64,000 bases of DNA from Streptomyces alboniger (GTDB lineage: Bacteria > Actinomycetota > Actinomycetes > Streptomycetales > Streptomycetaceae): NCBI RefSeq assembly GCF_008704395.1, contig NZ_CP023695.1:62001-126000 (forward strand). Direction: 5' to 3'. Position 1 is the first letter of the stretch; every line of letters begins with the position of its first letter. Below, piece by piece: positions 32,401-41,971 of the stretch. Below the pieces are notes generated by a model. It had not been told where the DNA came from, ran no database searches, and was given only the letters and a program-made list of their open reading frames with translations. The translations under genes were made by a program, and so were the position numbers.

Positions 32401-34459
32401 GGAGTATGTCGTGGTGGTCGATCAGCGCGGTCAGGGCGGCGGTCAGGGTGGTGTGGTCCAGGCCTTGGGGAAGGTCCAGGAGCATGGCCTGGCAGGAGTG
32501 CGCCGCGCCGGGCCCCAGCTCGTGCAGGAGGTGCGTGGCAGGCAGGTGCCACGGCTGCTCCGCTCCCCCGTCGGCGTGGGGGGTGGCAGCCTGCGGCTGT
32601 TCCGCGCCGATCGCGTCGGCCAGGGCGGCCACCGTGCGGGATTCGAAGATCTGCCTGAAGGAGACCTGCACTCCCTGGGCCCGTATCTGTGAGGCGAGGC
32701 GCATGGCCTGGATGCTGTCTCCGCCCAGCGACAGGAAGTCGTCGTCGATGCCGACCCGGGCGAGGCAGAGCACCTTGGCGAAGGCGTCGGCGAGGTACTC
32801 CTCGAGCCGGGAGCGGGGCGCGCGGTAGTCGGCCTGGCGCAGCTGCGGCCGGGGCAGCGCCGCCTTGTCCGCCTTGCCGTTGGGCGTCAGCGGCATCTCG
32901 TCGATGACCATGATCGTTGCGGGGACCATGCTCTGCGGCAGGCGCCGGGCCACGAACGCACGCAGCTCGGCCGCGCCGAGTCCCGGCCCCAGGGTGAGCT
33001 GTCCTGCCCCGCCGGCGGGCTCTACGGGCTGGGTATCCGGTGCGGGGGCCGGTACGACGAAGCCGACCAGCTGCTGTGCTCCGGTGGCGCCGGCGTGGAC
33101 GATGACGGCGGCCTGGCGGACCCTTGGATGCGCCGCCAGAGCCGTCTCCACCTCGCCGAGTTCGATGCGCTGCCCCCGCAGCTTCACCTGGTCGTCGCTG
33201 CGGCCCAGATACTCCAGCTGCCCGTCGGCGCCCAGGCGGGCCACGTCGCCGGTGCGGTACATCCGGGTGCCCGCGGGGCCCAGCGGGTTGGCCAGGAACC
33301 GCGTCGCGCTCTGGGCCGGGCGCCCCAAATATCCGCGGGCCAGCCCCGGGCCCGCCAGGTACAGCTCGCCGGGCTGCCCCTGGGCGACGGGGGTGAGGTC
33401 CGGGCCGAGCAGGTAGGCGGCGGCGTCTGCCATCGCGGTGCCGATGGGCACCGCGCCCTCGCGCAGCGGTCCGGCGAACGTGGCCCACACGGTGGCCTCG
33501 GTGGGGCCGTAGGCGTTGAACAGCCGCCGTGCGGCGCCCCATTCGGCGACCAGGGCAGGGGTGCTCGCCTCTCCTCCGACCACCAGGATGCGCAGCTGGC
33601 TCAGGGAGGTGGCGGTGCCCGCGGGCAGCGTGGCCAGTACGCTCGGCGGCAGCGTCGCGTGCGTCACCTTGTGCTGCGCCAGCAACGCGGCCAGCTCCTG
33701 GCCCACCAGTTGTTCCTGTGCCGGCAGGACGAGCTGGGCCCCCGTGGTCAGGGCCGTCATCAGGTCCCATACCGACATGTCGAAGCTGAGCGCCGCGTAC
33801 TGAAGGACGCGGGCGCCCTGGCCGGTAGTCAGTTCACCCACGCGCAGGGCCTCATCACGCAGTGCGGCCAGCCCGCGGTGCGTGACCGTCACCCCCTTGG
33901 GCCGGCCCGTGGAACCGGAGGTGTAGATGACATACGCGGCGTTGGCCACGCTCAGCGGCCCGGTCCGGTCCGCGTCCACCGGGTCTGTCTGCGGCATGTG
34001 GCGCCGGGCCGCCTGGGTATCGGGTGCATCCACGGCCAGCATGTGTGCCTTGAGCCCCGCGGGCAGCTGGCCGGCGGCGGCTTGGGTGGTGAGCACTGCT
34101 GTGGGCGCGGCGTCCGCTGCCATGTAGGCGATGCGCGTGGGGGGATGGCCCAGGTCCAGGGGCAGGTAGGCTGCGCCGGCCTTCATGATGGCCAGCAGCG
34201 CTGCGATCTGCTCGGGTGAGCGCGGCATCGCCAGAGCAACGGTGTGCTCCGGGCCGATACCGCGGCCGATCAGCAGGTGCGCGAGCCTGTTCGCCGACGC
34301 GTTCAGCTGCCTGTACGTCCAGATTGTTCCGGCGCACTGGAGGGCCGGGTGGTGCGGCACTTGGCGTACCTGTGCTTCGAACAGGTCGGTGAAGGTGGCC
34401 AAAGGAACACCCTTTTCGGCGCACGGCACGTCAGCGGACGGTCCTTGGGGCTCGCTCAC
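26405..34459 (-). CDS. Non-ribosomal peptide synthetase 2 (A-T-E-C-half C-A[FkbM]-T)
   Basis: A 2,684-residue synthetase. The GTG at 34459 follows GGAG with 5-base spacing; the frame stays open upstream but runs into the P450 gene. Order by position: A5 34400-32830; T (LGGDS) near 32724; E 32560-31190; C 31120-29770 (HHATLDG); an extra C-domain C-terminal half 29740-29200; A6 N-part 29160-27800; FkbM methyltransferase insert about 27760-26960 ([32 protein letters not shown]); A6 C-part; final T (GGDSLLA) near 26577. It ends without E or TE. My A6 code D-F-W-N-V-G-M-V-H is the classic Thr pattern. A5 reads D-M-W-T-V-G-A-V-W, specificity unknown. With no C domain at the front it looks like an initiating synthetase. 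The E domain has [11 protein letters not shown], with Pro replacing the first His. Confidence 0.95.
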   Translation of the reverse strand: MSEPQGPSADVPCAEKGVPLATFTDLFEAQVRQVPHHPALQCAGTIWTYRQLNASANRLAHLLIGRGIGPEHTVALAMPRSPEQIAALLAIMKAGAAYLPLDLGHPPTRIAYMAADAAPTAVLTTQAAAGQLPAGLKAHMLAVDAPDTQAARRHMPQTDPVDADRTGPLSVANAAYVIYTSGSTGRPKGVTVTHRGLAALRDEALRVGELTTGQGARVLQYAALSFDMSVWDLMTALTTGAQLVLPAQEQLVGQELAALLAQHKVTHATLPPSVLATLPAGTATSLSQLRILVVGGEASTPALVAEWGAARRLFNAYGPTEATVWATFAGPLREGAVPIGTAMADAAAYLLGPDLTPVAQGQPGELYLAGPGLARGYLGRPAQSATRFLANPLGPAGTRMYRTGDVARLGADGQLEYLGRSDDQVKLRGQRIELGEVETALAAHPRVRQAAVIVHAGATGAQQLVGFVVPAPAPDTQPVEPAGGAGQLTLGPGLGAAELRAFVARRLPQSMVPATIMVIDEMPLTPNGKADKAALPRPQLRQADYRAPRSRLEEYLADAFAKVLCLARVGIDDDFLSLGGDSIQAMRLASQIRAQGVQVSFRQIFESRTVAALADAIGAEQPQAATPHADGGAEQPWHLPATHLLHELGPGAAHSCQAMLLDLPQGLDHTTLTAALTALIDHHDILRTRLRPPGQGGLLVAPPGSVSAHPLIRQVAADAPWQAAAGTEQAKEWNHLLRTELAAAAARLNPAAGSVAQFTWFDAGSRQAGRLLMVLPHLLVDAHSWRILLADLATAGQQLKMGRDIELPPVTAPLRLVARALTKEAHRPARAAELEAWLTRLEAPDAALGPRRPAPADDTTPAPVDARLLLPAPLTDTLLTTVPSAFRCDIQDALLTALALALAHRRATSGAPASSVLISLDEYGRAAAEVDGIALSRTAGRLTGTTPVRLDVTHLDLQEALEGKPAAGTALKAVKEQLRTLPDEGIGYHLLRHLNPHTAAALARSPSGRISFAHLGHFPAPAPHPPGAGFTPTRGWSVPAAPHTGPQTDLAVRSALIDTGEGPRLEAVFTACATLMSAAEIQQLAHLWALALQAISHHAATAGAGGLSPSDVLLPGVTQHELDDWQQHYPGLSDIWPLAPLPQGLLVHSQREHEASAGTDTYQVQYTLRLSGPIEPARLRAAAQALLDRHPALRAAYAPGPQGTLVQFVVDGVQLPWQYLDLSSLGEAMRDSAYRQFLASDLTLHFDLAVPPVLRMSLLTLATDRHVLILSAHHATLDGWCLPLLATDLMRLYADQGAAALPPAPSYRNYLAWLERQDTKAAASAWAQELAGLTEPCLLTAPTAAAAEETERLDVPLPPAAARALPDRAAEMGITLNTLVQGAWAVVLSHLTHRRDVVFGAAVAGRPAELPDAQHMVGTFINTVPIRVRCEPQESAAQLLEQLQQRQAALLGRPPCALGEIHSAAGLPTLFDTVIGFESFPLDRQAAADAADAAGFAVTGVGLHSLSHFPLTVFAHPDGDRLRLTMQYQRPLLEPPYAQHIAALYGQVLSRLAADAGARLADLVAKEGAAQLTAGAKAQPPVHSQVLDPLLGEQIRTCAKKLATHPAALFHAGWALTISMFSGRAHVSFCSTAAGQTRPVHAELTGMSVRDLVHHMDQQAPGPSAHLPHIDMILDFRGPHANASAAHDERTEPMEVAISGRHPHITLQGRSGLPYDPQSVTDYLHTALARLTDALNGGRAAQQPALELPVLGEEIRRQALAQRSQVPATPARGRCIHQWFEEVAAAMPDAIAVTAGHRSLSYGDLNQRANRLARHLRSLGVGPEVVVALRLERTEHLMVAVLAVLKAGGTYVPIDPASPSERTALVLADSAPRLLLTDAPWHPDPSPGLPPLPVLDVRADSDRWSGLLAHNLPDTGVRPDHAAYVIYTSGSTGTPKGVTVEHRNVVRLFTTTREHFAFDHRDVWALLHSFAFDFSVWEMWGALLHGATLVVVPRKVARNPKDLYRLLCTSRVTVLNQTPTAFHQLIAAQGEDGAEHALRVVVFGGEALNPALLTPWMRREANKNTRLVNMYGITETTVHTTYHLLSGADTGRTASPVGRRLPDLHTYVLDPYLRPTPAGVVGELYVGGAGVARGYQNRPALSAQRFVADPFAGRPGARMYRSGDLVRRLPDQSLEYLGRNDDQVKIRGFRIELGEIEAKLSEHPALQDARVVVRDHGEGDKRLMAYLVPAADRAPAVRHLLRLERAEGDTHPPLRDLPNGMTVFHHNKSETDFVYEEIFTREEYLRGNITIDNGDTIVDVGANIGLFTLFASHRNPDGRLYAFEPLPPLHDTLRRNVELHGLNAKLFDCALGSQAQEETFTFYPHNTVNSTRAATAPQARDLVRAFLRNKAGPDGGARPGAAATDLIDEVVESRLESRTFTCPVRTFSDIIEQEAIDRIDLVKIDVEGAEHEVLKGIRPEHWQRIRQFAIELHDVDGRLAQVQTLLKDHGFEVVCEQDSGLLHDTVLCNVYARREDGRGAGPAPRVAVAPAPRRWSGRAGLLQDVHDRLREVLPAYMLPSAYTLLEALPLNQNGKLDYGALPEPGRPHRNVTPPRTRAEQELCALIADVLHIEQVGVGDNFFDLGGDSLLASGLTGRISRKLGVRVLINEVYEARDIAALARIVDHAPKARSPRLRRRGAGEGS

Positions 34460-34551
34460 GGATTCTCCAGAGTCTGGGGCCGGTGAAAAGGGGGATCGAG
34501 GGCTGCCGGGTAAAGGGGAGGGAGGGCTGCCGGCTGTCAGGGGTTCGGGGG

Positions 34552-35772
34552 TTACCTGGCGGGGCTCAACGAGAGCGGCAGACTGCTGTATCCGTGCAGG
34601 AAGTTGGAGTGGATGGGCCTGGCCGGGCCGTTGGGCACGGCGTTGGCGACATGAGTGCGCAGCGCGCAGAGCATGGCGGCGATCTCGGCCCGGCCCAGGT
34701 AGGCGCCGGGGCAAAAGTGCGGTCCGTAGCCGAACGCCACATGCTTGCCGGGCTTGCGGCCCAGGTCGAAGGAGGCGGGCTCGGCGAGGAGGTCCTCGTC
34801 GTAGTTGGCTGAACTGTTCCACAGCGTGACGACATCGTCGGCGCGCAGGAGCTGGCCCCCGATCTCGACGTCCTCGCGGACGCGCCGGCCGAAGTGCATG
34901 GCGGGGCTGGCCCAGCGCAGGACCTCTTCGACGGCGCCCTCCACGGTGACCTCCCCGCACCTGAGCCGCCGCCACTGCTCGGGGTGTTCCATCAGCGCGC
35001 GCACGCCGCTGATCATCGAGAGCCTGCTGGTCTCGTCACCGCCGATGATGATGCTGTAGCAGTTGAAGATGATCTCCTGCTCGGTGAGCGGCTCGCCGTT
35101 GATCGTGCTGGTCGTGAGGATGCTCAGCACATCGTCACGCGGGTCCTTGCGCCGCTCGGCGGCCAACTGGGCGAAGTAGAAGAGCAGTTCGTTGCGCGCG
35201 ACGACGGCCTCCTGCGCGCAGCTGCCCTCGTCCTCGGTGCTGAGCGCCTCTTTGGTCAGCACCAGCAGCTCCTCGCGGTCGCCGGCAGGAACCCCCAGCA
35301 GGTCGGCGACGGTGGCCATCGGTATGTGCTCGGCGACGTCCCTGGCGAAGTCGCAGTCACCGGCCTCGACGGCGGCGCGCACCAGCTCATCGGTGCGCTC
35401 GCGCACTTTGGCGATGACCGGCTGGAGGACCCGGGGGGCGAACGCCTTCAGCATCACGTTGCGCAGTTCACGGTGGCGCCGGCCGTCGGTGACGGCGAGC
35501 ATCTTGCCCGCGGCCGAGTCCCCGCCCTCCAGCAAGGTCGCCAGCACATTGCCGTATTCGGAGGTGAAGCGCTTGTTGTCCCGGTAGACCTCCATGACAT
35601 CGCGGTAGCGCGAGAGCACCCAGAAGCCGGGCACGGCACGGCCGGTGACCTCGTGCCAGTGGACCGGGCTCGCCGAGCGGAACCGGCGCCACATCTCGAT
35701 GAGTTCGGCATCGGGGGCAAGGAAGGTACGCGGGTCGGTCAGGTCGGCGCACTCAACAGTCAGGGTGGTCAC
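34552..35772 (-). CDS. Cytochrome P450
   Basis: A 406-residue soluble bacterial P450. The haem-binding loop [17 protein letters not shown] puts the axial Cys near residue 354. The K-helix Glu-xx-Arg pair is in AVEEVLRW. The I-helix motif is IIGGDETSR, so Gly replaces the usual Ala of AGxET. The GTG at 35772 follows GGGAG. It sits 92 bases upstream of NRPS2 on the same strand and is probably co-transcribed with it. P450s placed this way often hydroxylate carrier-bound amino acids or the acyl chain; the substrate here cannot be told from sequence. Confidence 0.95.
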   Translation of the reverse strand: MTTLTVECADLTDPRTFLAPDAELIEMWRRFRSASPVHWHEVTGRAVPGFWVLSRYRDVMEVYRDNKRFTSEYGNVLATLLEGGDSAAGKMLAVTDGRRHRELRNVMLKAFAPRVLQPVIAKVRERTDELVRAAVEAGDCDFARDVAEHIPMATVADLLGVPAGDREELLVLTKEALSTEDEGSCAQEAVVARNELLFYFAQLAAERRKDPRDDVLSILTTSTINGEPLTEQEIIFNCYSIIIGGDETSRLSMISGVRALMEHPEQWRRLRCGEVTVEGAVEEVLRWASPAMHFGRRVREDVEIGGQLLRADDVVTLWNSSANYDEDLLAEPASFDLGRKPGKHVAFGYGPHFCPGAYLGRAEIAAMLCALRTHVANAVPNGPARPIHSNFLHGYSSLPLSLSPAR

Positions 35773-36092
35773 GCTTGTTCTCCCGCCTTTCCTGGCGCTG
35801 GGAACTCACCAACAGTTTTCCGCCGGTCCGCCACCGGTGCGCGGCATCTTCGCGGACTCCCACGCGCCCGGCTGCGGCCCAAGCGGCCCCCATTCCGCCC
35901 GGATCTGGCGGTGTCCGGTCGCCAGGACAGCCCCGTGTTGTGGGTAATTCCTTCGGGGTGTGCGCAAGGGGGCGGCGCCATCAGCCTTGTCCGGCAACAC
36001 CCTGGGTGGGAGCATTGCCGGGCGGTTCACCGCCCCGTCAATAGGCTGGCCGATTTCTTTGGACCGCCCAATTCGAACTCCCTGGAGTCTAC
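35773..36092. promoter_or_regulatory. Divergent promoter region between P450-NRPS2 and the YidB-like gene
   Basis: A 320-base gap with no gene. It should carry the promoter for the minus-strand P450-NRPS2 transcript and for the plus-strand small gene. CTTTGGAC at 36057-36064 repeats eight bases of the element upstream of rmlA. Confidence 0.45.
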
Positions 36093-36530
36093 GTGACCGA
36101 GAATCTCTCAACCCCTGCCGGGCCGGGCGAGGAAAGCGCATCCGGAAATCTCGACGGCTATTACTGCGTCGCTGTGATACCCGAACCGGGCCTGGCACAG
36201 ACGAGTGAAGAAGCGTTCGCCCGGGCCGAATCCCAGGGGCTCATGATTCCGCTCGCACAGGTGTACCAAGCGAAGTCCTGGGTTTCAACCGGCGCCAACA
36301 CGCCGCTTTTGCGCCAGGACGTGGTCAACGGCATAGGCCAGGACAATCTTCAGGCCCTCGCCGAGGCGTCGCACCTCTCTCTCGAGGAGGTCATCGCCGA
36401 GGCGATCGAGAAGCTGCCGGCCCTGGTGGACGAGGCCTCCCCCGAGGGCACACTGATCGTTGACGCCGAGAACCCGCCGACGGCCCGTCTGGGAATCGCG
36501 ACGATCCTTTTGGCCAAGGTATCCGGATAG
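36093..36530 (+). CDS. YidB-like (DUF937) small protein
   Basis: A 145-residue acidic protein. The C-terminal half resembles the YidB/DUF937 family: VVNGIGQDNLQALAEASHLS, followed by a helix and KLPALVDEASPEGTL, matches the family pattern of a helical Q/L-rich repeat ending in LLPxLVDxLTPxG. The N-terminal 60 residues are not recognised. No signal peptide or membrane segment is seen. The GTG at 36093 has GGAG 5 bases upstream. It lies between P450 and the 2,3-dehydratase, on the opposite strand from both. YidB-like proteins have no settled function, and a role in the cluster is unknown. Confidence 0.75.
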   Translation: MTENLSTPAGPGEESASGNLDGYYCVAVIPEPGLAQTSEEAFARAESQGLMIPLAQVYQAKSWVSTGANTPLLRQDVVNGIGQDNLQALAEASHLSLEEVIAEAIEKLPALVDEASPEGTLIVDAENPPTARLGIATILLAKVSG

Positions 36531-36546
36531 CACCGGAGCCTGCCTT

Positions 36547-37875
36547 CTAGGCCCCAAGTGTGTTCAGGCACACCAGCAGGGTGCGGGCCTGGGCACTGAC
36601 GTAGTGGCTGGAGCGGGTGAACGCGGCGAGCTGGTCGCGGGAGACCCAGCAGAACCCGGGCGGCTCCTTCAGGGGCGCCTGCTCCTCGGTGGCCTCGATG
36701 ACGAGGTATTGGCTCACCGCGTTGAGGAAGCGGCCTCCCTCCTCCGAGAGCAGCGCCGCGTAGCGGATCTGCGGCGGCGCGGCGGATTGCACCGCGCTGA
36801 GGAAGGGCGGCTGCTGGGCCGCGGGCAGGTGCTGGTGGTTGCGCGGCACGCACTGCACGGTGGGGCCGAGCTCGACGTCGCTGAAGCCGGCCTCCGCGCG
36901 AGCGCTGACCAGGACGTGCGGCACGCCGTTGAAGGTGCGCATCAAGAACGCGACGATGCCCTGGCCGTTGGGTTCCAGGAGCGGCTGGGTCCACTGGCTG
37001 ACCTCCCGGTTGCCTGCCCGCACCGAGACGGCCATGACACGGAAGTACCGCTGTTGCTCATGGTGGATGGAGTACTCATCGCGCCTCCAGCCCGGCAGGT
37101 CGGCGAGCGAGATGGGCACCCCGGTGATCGGGGTCAGCGACCGCCGCGCCGCGAGCCAGGACAGCACGTGGGTGTCGGAGTGCAGGGCTTGGGAGGCACC
37201 GGGCCCGTACAGGCCGGCCAGAGCCGAGCGGGCGTCGAAGTTGACCGTGTTGTCGTGGCCCAGCAGTTCATGGATCTGCCCCAGGGTGAGCCAGCGGAAG
37301 TCCTCGTGGTCGGGGAGCGCACCGGTCACCTCCACGACCATGTTGCGGTTGCGTTTGCGGCAGAACCACGAGCCGTGCTCGCTTTGCAGCACGTCCGACA
37401 GGACGCGGCCGCGGGATGGGTCGGTGAAGTACTCCAGGTAGCGGACGCCGCCGCCTTGGTGGATCTTGGTGTAGTTGCTGTAGGTGGCCTGCACGGTGGG
37501 CGAGATCTGCACCAGCCCCGGATTGCCCGGCTCCATCTTGGCCTGCATCAAAAAGTGCAGGACCCCGTCGAACTCCTGCGCGAGGATGCCCAGGATGCCG
37601 ACCTCGGGCTGGGTGATGATGGGCTGGTGCCAGCTCATGCGGCCGGGGTGCTCCCCGATGGCGGCGCGCAGCCCGTGAACGGTGAAGAAGCGCCCGCTGC
37701 GGTGCACGAGGTTGCCGGTCTCCTGTGAGAAGGACCAGCCCTCAAGCTCGTGGAAGGGGATGCGTTGCACGGTGGGGCCCACTTGTCTGCGGCGCCGTTG
37801 CACCCAGGCGGTGATGTCCTTGACCGACTCGCCCCGCCGTGCCGTCGCGGAGCGGGTGATGCGCTCGCCCAGCAC
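36547..37875 (-). CDS. NDP-hexose 2,3-dehydratase
   Basis: A roughly 442-residue member of the TylX3/EvaA family, which eliminates water from dTDP-4-keto-6-deoxyglucose as the first step of 2-deoxygenation. The two-fold internal repeat of the family is visible: IPFHELEGWSFSQETGNLVHRSGRFFTV in the first half, then the second-half ITGVPISLADLPGW and EYSIHHEQQRYFRVMAV. Repeated GLVQISPTVQATYSNY and DVELGPTVQCVPRNH segments are also diagnostic. The start is uncertain: GTG at 37875 has GAGG upstream, but a TTG at 37932 has GAGGAG at ideal spacing and would add 19 residues. It implies that the sugar is a 2,6-dideoxyhexose. The partner 3-ketoreductase is not in the window. Confidence 0.92.
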   Translation of the reverse strand: MLGERITRSATARRGESVKDITAWVQRRRRQVGPTVQRIPFHELEGWSFSQETGNLVHRSGRFFTVHGLRAAIGEHPGRMSWHQPIITQPEVGILGILAQEFDGVLHFLMQAKMEPGNPGLVQISPTVQATYSNYTKIHQGGGVRYLEYFTDPSRGRVLSDVLQSEHGSWFCRKRNRNMVVEVTGALPDHEDFRWLTLGQIHELLGHDNTVNFDARSALAGLYGPGASQALHSDTHVLSWLAARRSLTPITGVPISLADLPGWRRDEYSIHHEQQRYFRVMAVSVRAGNREVSQWTQPLLEPNGQGIVAFLMRTFNGVPHVLVSARAEAGFSDVELGPTVQCVPRNHQHLPAAQQPPFLSAVQSAAPPQIRYAALLSEEGGRFLNAVSQYLVIEATEEQAPLKEPPGFCWVSRDQLAAFTRSSHYVSAQARTLLVCLNTLGA

Positions 37876-38078
37876 GAGATCCTCGCGGTCGGTGAGCTGC
37901 GGTTGAACCCTGACTTCCCTCGCACTGTGCAACGCCGGCTCCTCAACCAGGTGGATGACGTCCTTGGCCCCTATGGGCCCTGCGGCGAGTGTGGGCACCA
38001 CGGCTTGGGCCGGTCTATGCCCGCCCTTGCGAAGCCCGCGGCCGCCAGAGCGGCGGCCGGCCGGGCAAGGGCGGCTCA

Positions 38079-38103
38079 AGACCGGCTTTAGGCACGCCGC
38101 CCA
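38079..38103 (+). promoter_or_regulatory. Shared promoter element, glycosyltransferase 2 copy
   Basis: The second copy of the AGACCGGCTTT-led element (20 of 25 bases identical to 17595-17619), 65 bases before the GTG of the gene. It probably drives or controls the long plus-strand operon that starts with the glycosyltransferase and continues through the type II PKS genes. Confidence 0.45.
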
Positions 38104-38143
38104 GGGTTGGCGGTATCCCGCTGTCGGTAAAGGAGCTGGTGCT

Positions 38144-39445
38144 GTGCGCGTCCTGATCGTGTCCTGGCCCTGGAGGACCCACTTCCAGCCGATGGTCCCG
38201 CTGGGCTGGGCATTTCAGGCCGCGGGGCACGAGGTGCGTGTCGCGAGCAGCCCGGACTTGGCCGAGTCATTGACCGCCTCGGGCCTGACGGCGGTGGTGG
38301 CCGGGCCGGGCGATGTCCTGAAGACGATGTACGAGCAGTTCACCGAGGAACAGGTGGAGCTTGTGCGGATGCTGGAGCAGCTCGGGTCCAGGGACGACTT
38401 CTTCTTCGATTTCGCCTCTGCCACCAAGGAGGCGCTGACCTGGGACCGGCTGCGCCTGCGCACGCGGTATTTCACGCAGATCCTTCAGGGCGTGAACGAT
38501 GCGATGGTCGAGGAGCTGGTCGACTACTGCCGCTGGTGGAAGCCGGATCTGGTGGTATGGGAGTGGATGAGCCACGCGGGGGCGATCGTGGCCCGCGCCA
38601 CCGGCGCGGCCAGCGCGCGCATCCGCTCCGAGATCGATGTCGACGCCTGGTCCAGGCGCGCTTTCCTCCGGCTGAGGAAAGAGCAGGCACCTCACCGGCG
38701 GGAGGACGCACTGGCGGACTGGCTGGGGGGCTGGGCGGCTAAGTTCGGGACGTCGTTCAGCGAGGAGATGGTGACCGGGCACTTCACCATCGAGCACATG
38801 CTGGGATCCATGCGGCTGGATTCGGATGTGCCGCACCTGCCCCTGCGCTATGTCTCCTACCACGGGCCCGCCGTCATAGCGCACTGGGCCCGGAGCACCC
38901 CGAAGAAGCCGCGCGTTCTGGCCACTTTCGGGATCAGCCAGAAGAAGGGAAGGGAATACCAGGCTGTTTCCGTACGGCAGTTGCAGCAGATACTCGACTG
39001 TCTGGCCGATCTGGACATCGAACTGGTGGTGACGGCACCGGAAAAGGTGCGCAGGAATCTGTCGCGGATTCCCTCCAACGCGATGCTGACGGAGTTCGTC
39101 CCCTTGCACGCGGTGGTCCCCACATGCTCAGCTGTGATCCATCACGGCGGGATTCCCGCATTCATGGAGTCGATCGCAAGCGGCGTTCCGCAGCTGATGG
39201 TCGGCCGGGTGGTCGGTGACATCGACCTGCGTGCCCCGCTGCTGGAAGCAGCCCGCGGCGGCCTCTACATCCCACGGCCGCACCTGTGTGGGCAGCGGGT
39301 GCGGGAGTGCCTGGTGCGGCTGCTTGAGGAGCCGGCGTTCAAGGAGGGCGCCCAGAGGCTGCGCAGGGAACAGGCCACGCAGCCGGCACCGAGCGAACTG
39401 GTCGCCGAACTGGAAAAGCTCACCGCCCGCTACCGCGCGCGCTGA
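38144..39445 (+). CDS. Glycosyltransferase (GT-B, macrolide/antibiotic type), copy 2
   Basis: A 433-residue GT1-family enzyme, paralogue of the one at 16128-17432. It opens with MRVLIVSWPWRTHFQPMVPL and carries the donor-site segment EFVPLHAVVPTCSAVIHHGG, then GVPQLMVG. The NDAMVEELVDYCRWWKPD segment is shared with copy 1. GTG at 38144 has AGGAG 8 bases upstream; longer upstream frames are not supported. It is the first gene of the plus-strand operon, 44 bases before the ACP gene. Two similar transferases suggest either two sugars or two attachment sites. Confidence 0.93.
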   Translation: MRVLIVSWPWRTHFQPMVPLGWAFQAAGHEVRVASSPDLAESLTASGLTAVVAGPGDVLKTMYEQFTEEQVELVRMLEQLGSRDDFFFDFASATKEALTWDRLRLRTRYFTQILQGVNDAMVEELVDYCRWWKPDLVVWEWMSHAGAIVARATGAASARIRSEIDVDAWSRRAFLRLRKEQAPHRREDALADWLGGWAAKFGTSFSEEMVTGHFTIEHMLGSMRLDSDVPHLPLRYVSYHGPAVIAHWARSTPKKPRVLATFGISQKKGREYQAVSVRQLQQILDCLADLDIELVVTAPEKVRRNLSRIPSNAMLTEFVPLHAVVPTCSAVIHHGGIPAFMESIASGVPQLMVGRVVGDIDLRAPLLEAARGGLYIPRPHLCGQRVRECLVRLLEEPAFKEGAQRLRREQATQPAPSELVAELEKLTARYRAR

Positions 39446-39489
39446 ACCGCCTCTCGTCCTGCTCTTGGCACCCAAGGAGGAACCTCACC

Positions 39490-39732
39490 ATGCTGTCGGA
39501 TCGAATGGCGGAGCTGCGGGACATGGCAGCGGACATCTTCACCGTGGAACCCGAAGAAGTGGAGCGGGCCGCCAGCTTCACCGAAGACCTGGGCGCCGAC
39601 TCCCTGCTGGCCGTGGAACTGCTGAGCCGGATCGAGCAGCGCTACCACGTCATGATCGAGGCGAGCGACCTGGAGAAGATGACCGATCTTTCCTCCACGT
39701 ACAAGGTCGTGGCCGACGCGGCGGGATGGTAG
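39490..39732 (+). CDS. Acyl carrier protein 1
   Basis: An 80-residue ACP. The phosphopantetheine site is GADSLLAVEL, with Ser in the DSL core. Acidic helices and usual length (about 80 residues) match type II PKS or FAS carriers. AAGGAGG precedes the ATG. The stop overlaps the ketosynthase start (ATGGTAG). It should carry the growing chain of the type II PKS in this operon. Confidence 0.94.
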   Translation: MLSDRMAELRDMAADIFTVEPEEVERAASFTEDLGADSLLAVELLSRIEQRYHVMIEASDLEKMTDLSSTYKVVADAAGW

Positions 39733-40943
39733 CCGCAGTGCACCGCGTGGTCATCACCGGCCTCGGCCCGGTGTCGAGCATCGGAGTTGGCGCGGAGAAT
39801 TTTTGCCACGCCGTGCGGGCGGGCAAGAGCGGCATCTCGCGGATCTCCTCGTTCGACGTGTCGGGGTTCGAGCACCAGATGGCAGGCGAGGTCACGGACT
39901 TCAAGGCCGGGGACGTACTCACCCAGCTGGACGTCGCCGAGTGGGGGCGGGCCTCGCTCCTGGCCGCGGCCGCGGCCCGCCTGGCGGCCGACGACGCCGG
40001 CCTTGACGACGTCGGCGAGGACACGGCCGTCCTCATGGGAACGACATCGGGCGAGATACCCCACGTCGTGGCGATGACCGAGTCCTGGCACCTGAACGGT
40101 GACCGCGTGCCTGACGCCGCGCTCGCCGCCCAGCTGCCCGCCGGCCGCCTGGCCCTGGCCGCCGCCCAGGAACTGGGCGCCACGGGCGAGACGATGACGT
40201 TCTCGGCCGCGTGCGCGGCGGCCAACTGCGCCCTCGGCTACGCCTTTGACCTCGTCGCCTTGGGCGAGGCGCCCGTGGCTGTGGCCGGCGGCGCCGACGC
40301 GGTGAGCCGGTTCACCCATGCCGCCTTCCACCGCCTGGGCGCCCTCGCCAAGGACACCTGCCGGCCCTTCGACCGGGAACGGGACGGCATGCTGACCGCG
40401 GAGGGCGGTGCGGCACTGGTCCTGGAGAGCCTTGACGGCGCACGCGAGCGCGGTGCCCGCATCTACGCCGAGGTGTTGGGATACGCGCTCAGCTGCGATG
40501 CCCACCACCCTTCGGCGCCGGAGGTGAAAAGCATCGCGCGGACCATGGACAGCGCGCTGCGGCGCTCGGGGGTACGGCCGCAGGAGGTCGACTACATCTG
40601 CGCGCACGGCACAGGCACCCGCCTCAACGACCAAGTGGAGGCTCAGGCCATTCACAGCGTGTACGGCCACGCGATGCCACCGCTCAGCTCCCTGAAGTCC
40701 ATGCTGGGCCACACCATGGGGGCGGCCAGCGGCTTTGGCAGCATCGCCTGCGCACTGGCGATCAGCAGGGGCTTCATCCCGCCCACCATCAACCACCGCC
40801 ACCGGGACCCGGACCTGCACGGCATCGATCCCGTGGCCGGCGCCGCCCGGGAGGCAACCGTGCGCGTGGCCCAGAACAACGCCTTCGGTTTCGGCGGCAA
40901 CAACGCCATCGTCGTCTTCGGGAGCGCTCCATGCACATCGTGA
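39726..40943 (+). CDS. Beta-ketoacyl-ACP synthase (KS-alpha, FabF-like)
   Basis: A 405-residue condensing enzyme. The nucleophile is Cys163 in FSAACAAAN. The two catalytic His lie in CAHGTGTRLND and SMLGHTMGAASG. Length and layout are those of FabF and of the alpha subunit of type II PKSs. The start is ATG 39726, overlapping the ACP stop; a GTG at 39738 is an alternative. It overlaps the next gene by 13 bases and presumably forms a heterodimer with its product. It should add malonyl units to the starter carried on an ACP. Confidence 0.95.
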   Translation: MVAAVHRVVITGLGPVSSIGVGAENFCHAVRAGKSGISRISSFDVSGFEHQMAGEVTDFKAGDVLTQLDVAEWGRASLLAAAAARLAADDAGLDDVGEDTAVLMGTTSGEIPHVVAMTESWHLNGDRVPDAALAAQLPAGRLALAAAQELGATGETMTFSAACAAANCALGYAFDLVALGEAPVAVAGGADAVSRFTHAAFHRLGALAKDTCRPFDRERDGMLTAEGGAALVLESLDGARERGARIYAEVLGYALSCDAHHPSAPEVKSIARTMDSALRRSGVRPQEVDYICAHGTGTRLNDQVEAQAIHSVYGHAMPPLSSLKSMLGHTMGAASGFGSIACALAISRGFIPPTINHRHRDPDLHGIDPVAGAAREATVRVAQNNAFGFGGNNAIVVFGSAPCTS

Positions 40944-41971
40944 TCTCGGGCCAGGGGACCATCTGGCCCGACCCCCTCCCTAAGGCGCACCCTGCGCCTT
41001 CGGCGCCGGCCTTCACCGCCGCCTGTTTCGACGGCCAGGCACTGCTGGGCCGCAAAACCGCCCAATACAACCACCGCAGCGCCCAGTTGGCCATGGCCGC
41101 CTGCGGCCAAGCCCTCAACGACGCGGGCTGGCAGGTGAACCAGGACAGCCGCGAGCGCATCGGCGTCACCCTGGGCACGGCAGCGGGCAGCATCACCGGC
41201 ATGGCCGAATTCGGCATGGACACCTTCACCCAGCCGCGTCCGCAGATGGTGGCCGCCGCCAAGACCTCCCACTGCGTACTCAGTGCACCCGCGGGAGCCA
41301 CCGCCATCGCCTACGGCCTGCGCGGCGCCAACGCGACCGTCGCCGCCGGACCGGCGAGCGGCCTTGCCGTACTGCGCCACGCCATGATCATGCTCAGGGC
41401 CCAGCACACCGACGCGATGCTCGCAGCCGCCTCGGAGGAATACACCCCGCCCACGTCATGGGTTGCCCAGGCGGCCCGCGGCCCACAGGTCCAGGGCGAG
41501 GGCGCGGCCGCTTTCCTGATGGAGAGCAGCCACCAGGCCCGCGCCGCCGGCCGCACAGCACACGCGGTCCTGGCCGCCGTGGACGTGCGGGCGGTCGCCG
41601 GCTTCGGCGCCGGGCAGTTCACCCGCGCGCTCACCCGGACGCTGGCACGCGCAGGCGTGAGCGCCCCGGAGGTGGCAGCCGTCGCCTTTCGCCACACCGG
41701 TGTTGCTGCGGTGGATGAGGCCCAGCGCAGCCAACTCGCCCACGCCCTGCCCAAGGCGGCACACACCAACGACGAGGAGCGGATGGGGGACTGCTACAGC
41801 GCCCACGCCCTGCTCCAGCTCGCAAGGCTCCTCGACCAGACGAGGCTGCCTGCCGTCATCGTCGCGGCCGACCCCGACGGCCTGCTGGCCATCGCCGTCC
41901 TCACGGGGTGTGCCCCCGTGAGCCGCACACCCCATGCAGCGCACAGGACAGGGAGAGACCGTGCAAGGTGA
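40931..41971 (+). CDS. Chain-length-factor-like ketosynthase (KS-beta), no active Cys
   Basis: A 346-residue degenerate ketosynthase. At the position of the nucleophile the sequence is LSAPAGATA, so Ala121 replaces Cys. The downstream His motifs are also lost (FRHTGVAAVD at the HGTGT position). This matches a chain-length-factor partner for the preceding KS, although it is shorter than the roughly 400 residues usual in aromatic systems. Such short KS-beta proteins occur in highly reducing type II PKS sets that make polyenes. It overlaps both neighbours: 13 bases with KS and 11 bases with the ligase. Confidence 0.88.
   Translation: MHIVISGQGTIWPDPLPKAHPAPSAPAFTAACFDGQALLGRKTAQYNHRSAQLAMAACGQALNDAGWQVNQDSRERIGVTLGTAAGSITGMAEFGMDTFTQPRPQMVAAAKTSHCVLSAPAGATAIAYGLRGANATVAAGPASGLAVLRHAMIMLRAQHTDAMLAAASEEYTPPTSWVAQAARGPQVQGEGAAAFLMESSHQARAAGRTAHAVLAAVDVRAVAGFGAGQFTRALTRTLARAGVSAPEVAAVAFRHTGVAAVDEAQRSQLAHALPKAAHTNDEERMGDCYSAHALLQLARLLDQTRLPAVIVAADPDGLLAIAVLTGCAPVSRTPHAAHRTGRDRAR

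Noticed and set aside
34460..34975. Upstream extension of NRPS2
   Set aside because: It would overlap the P450 gene by over 400 bases and has no A-domain similarity before the GTG at 34459.
39216..39725. Extended N-terminus for the ketosynthase
   Set aside because: It overlaps the glycosyltransferase C-terminus and the whole ACP gene in another frame.
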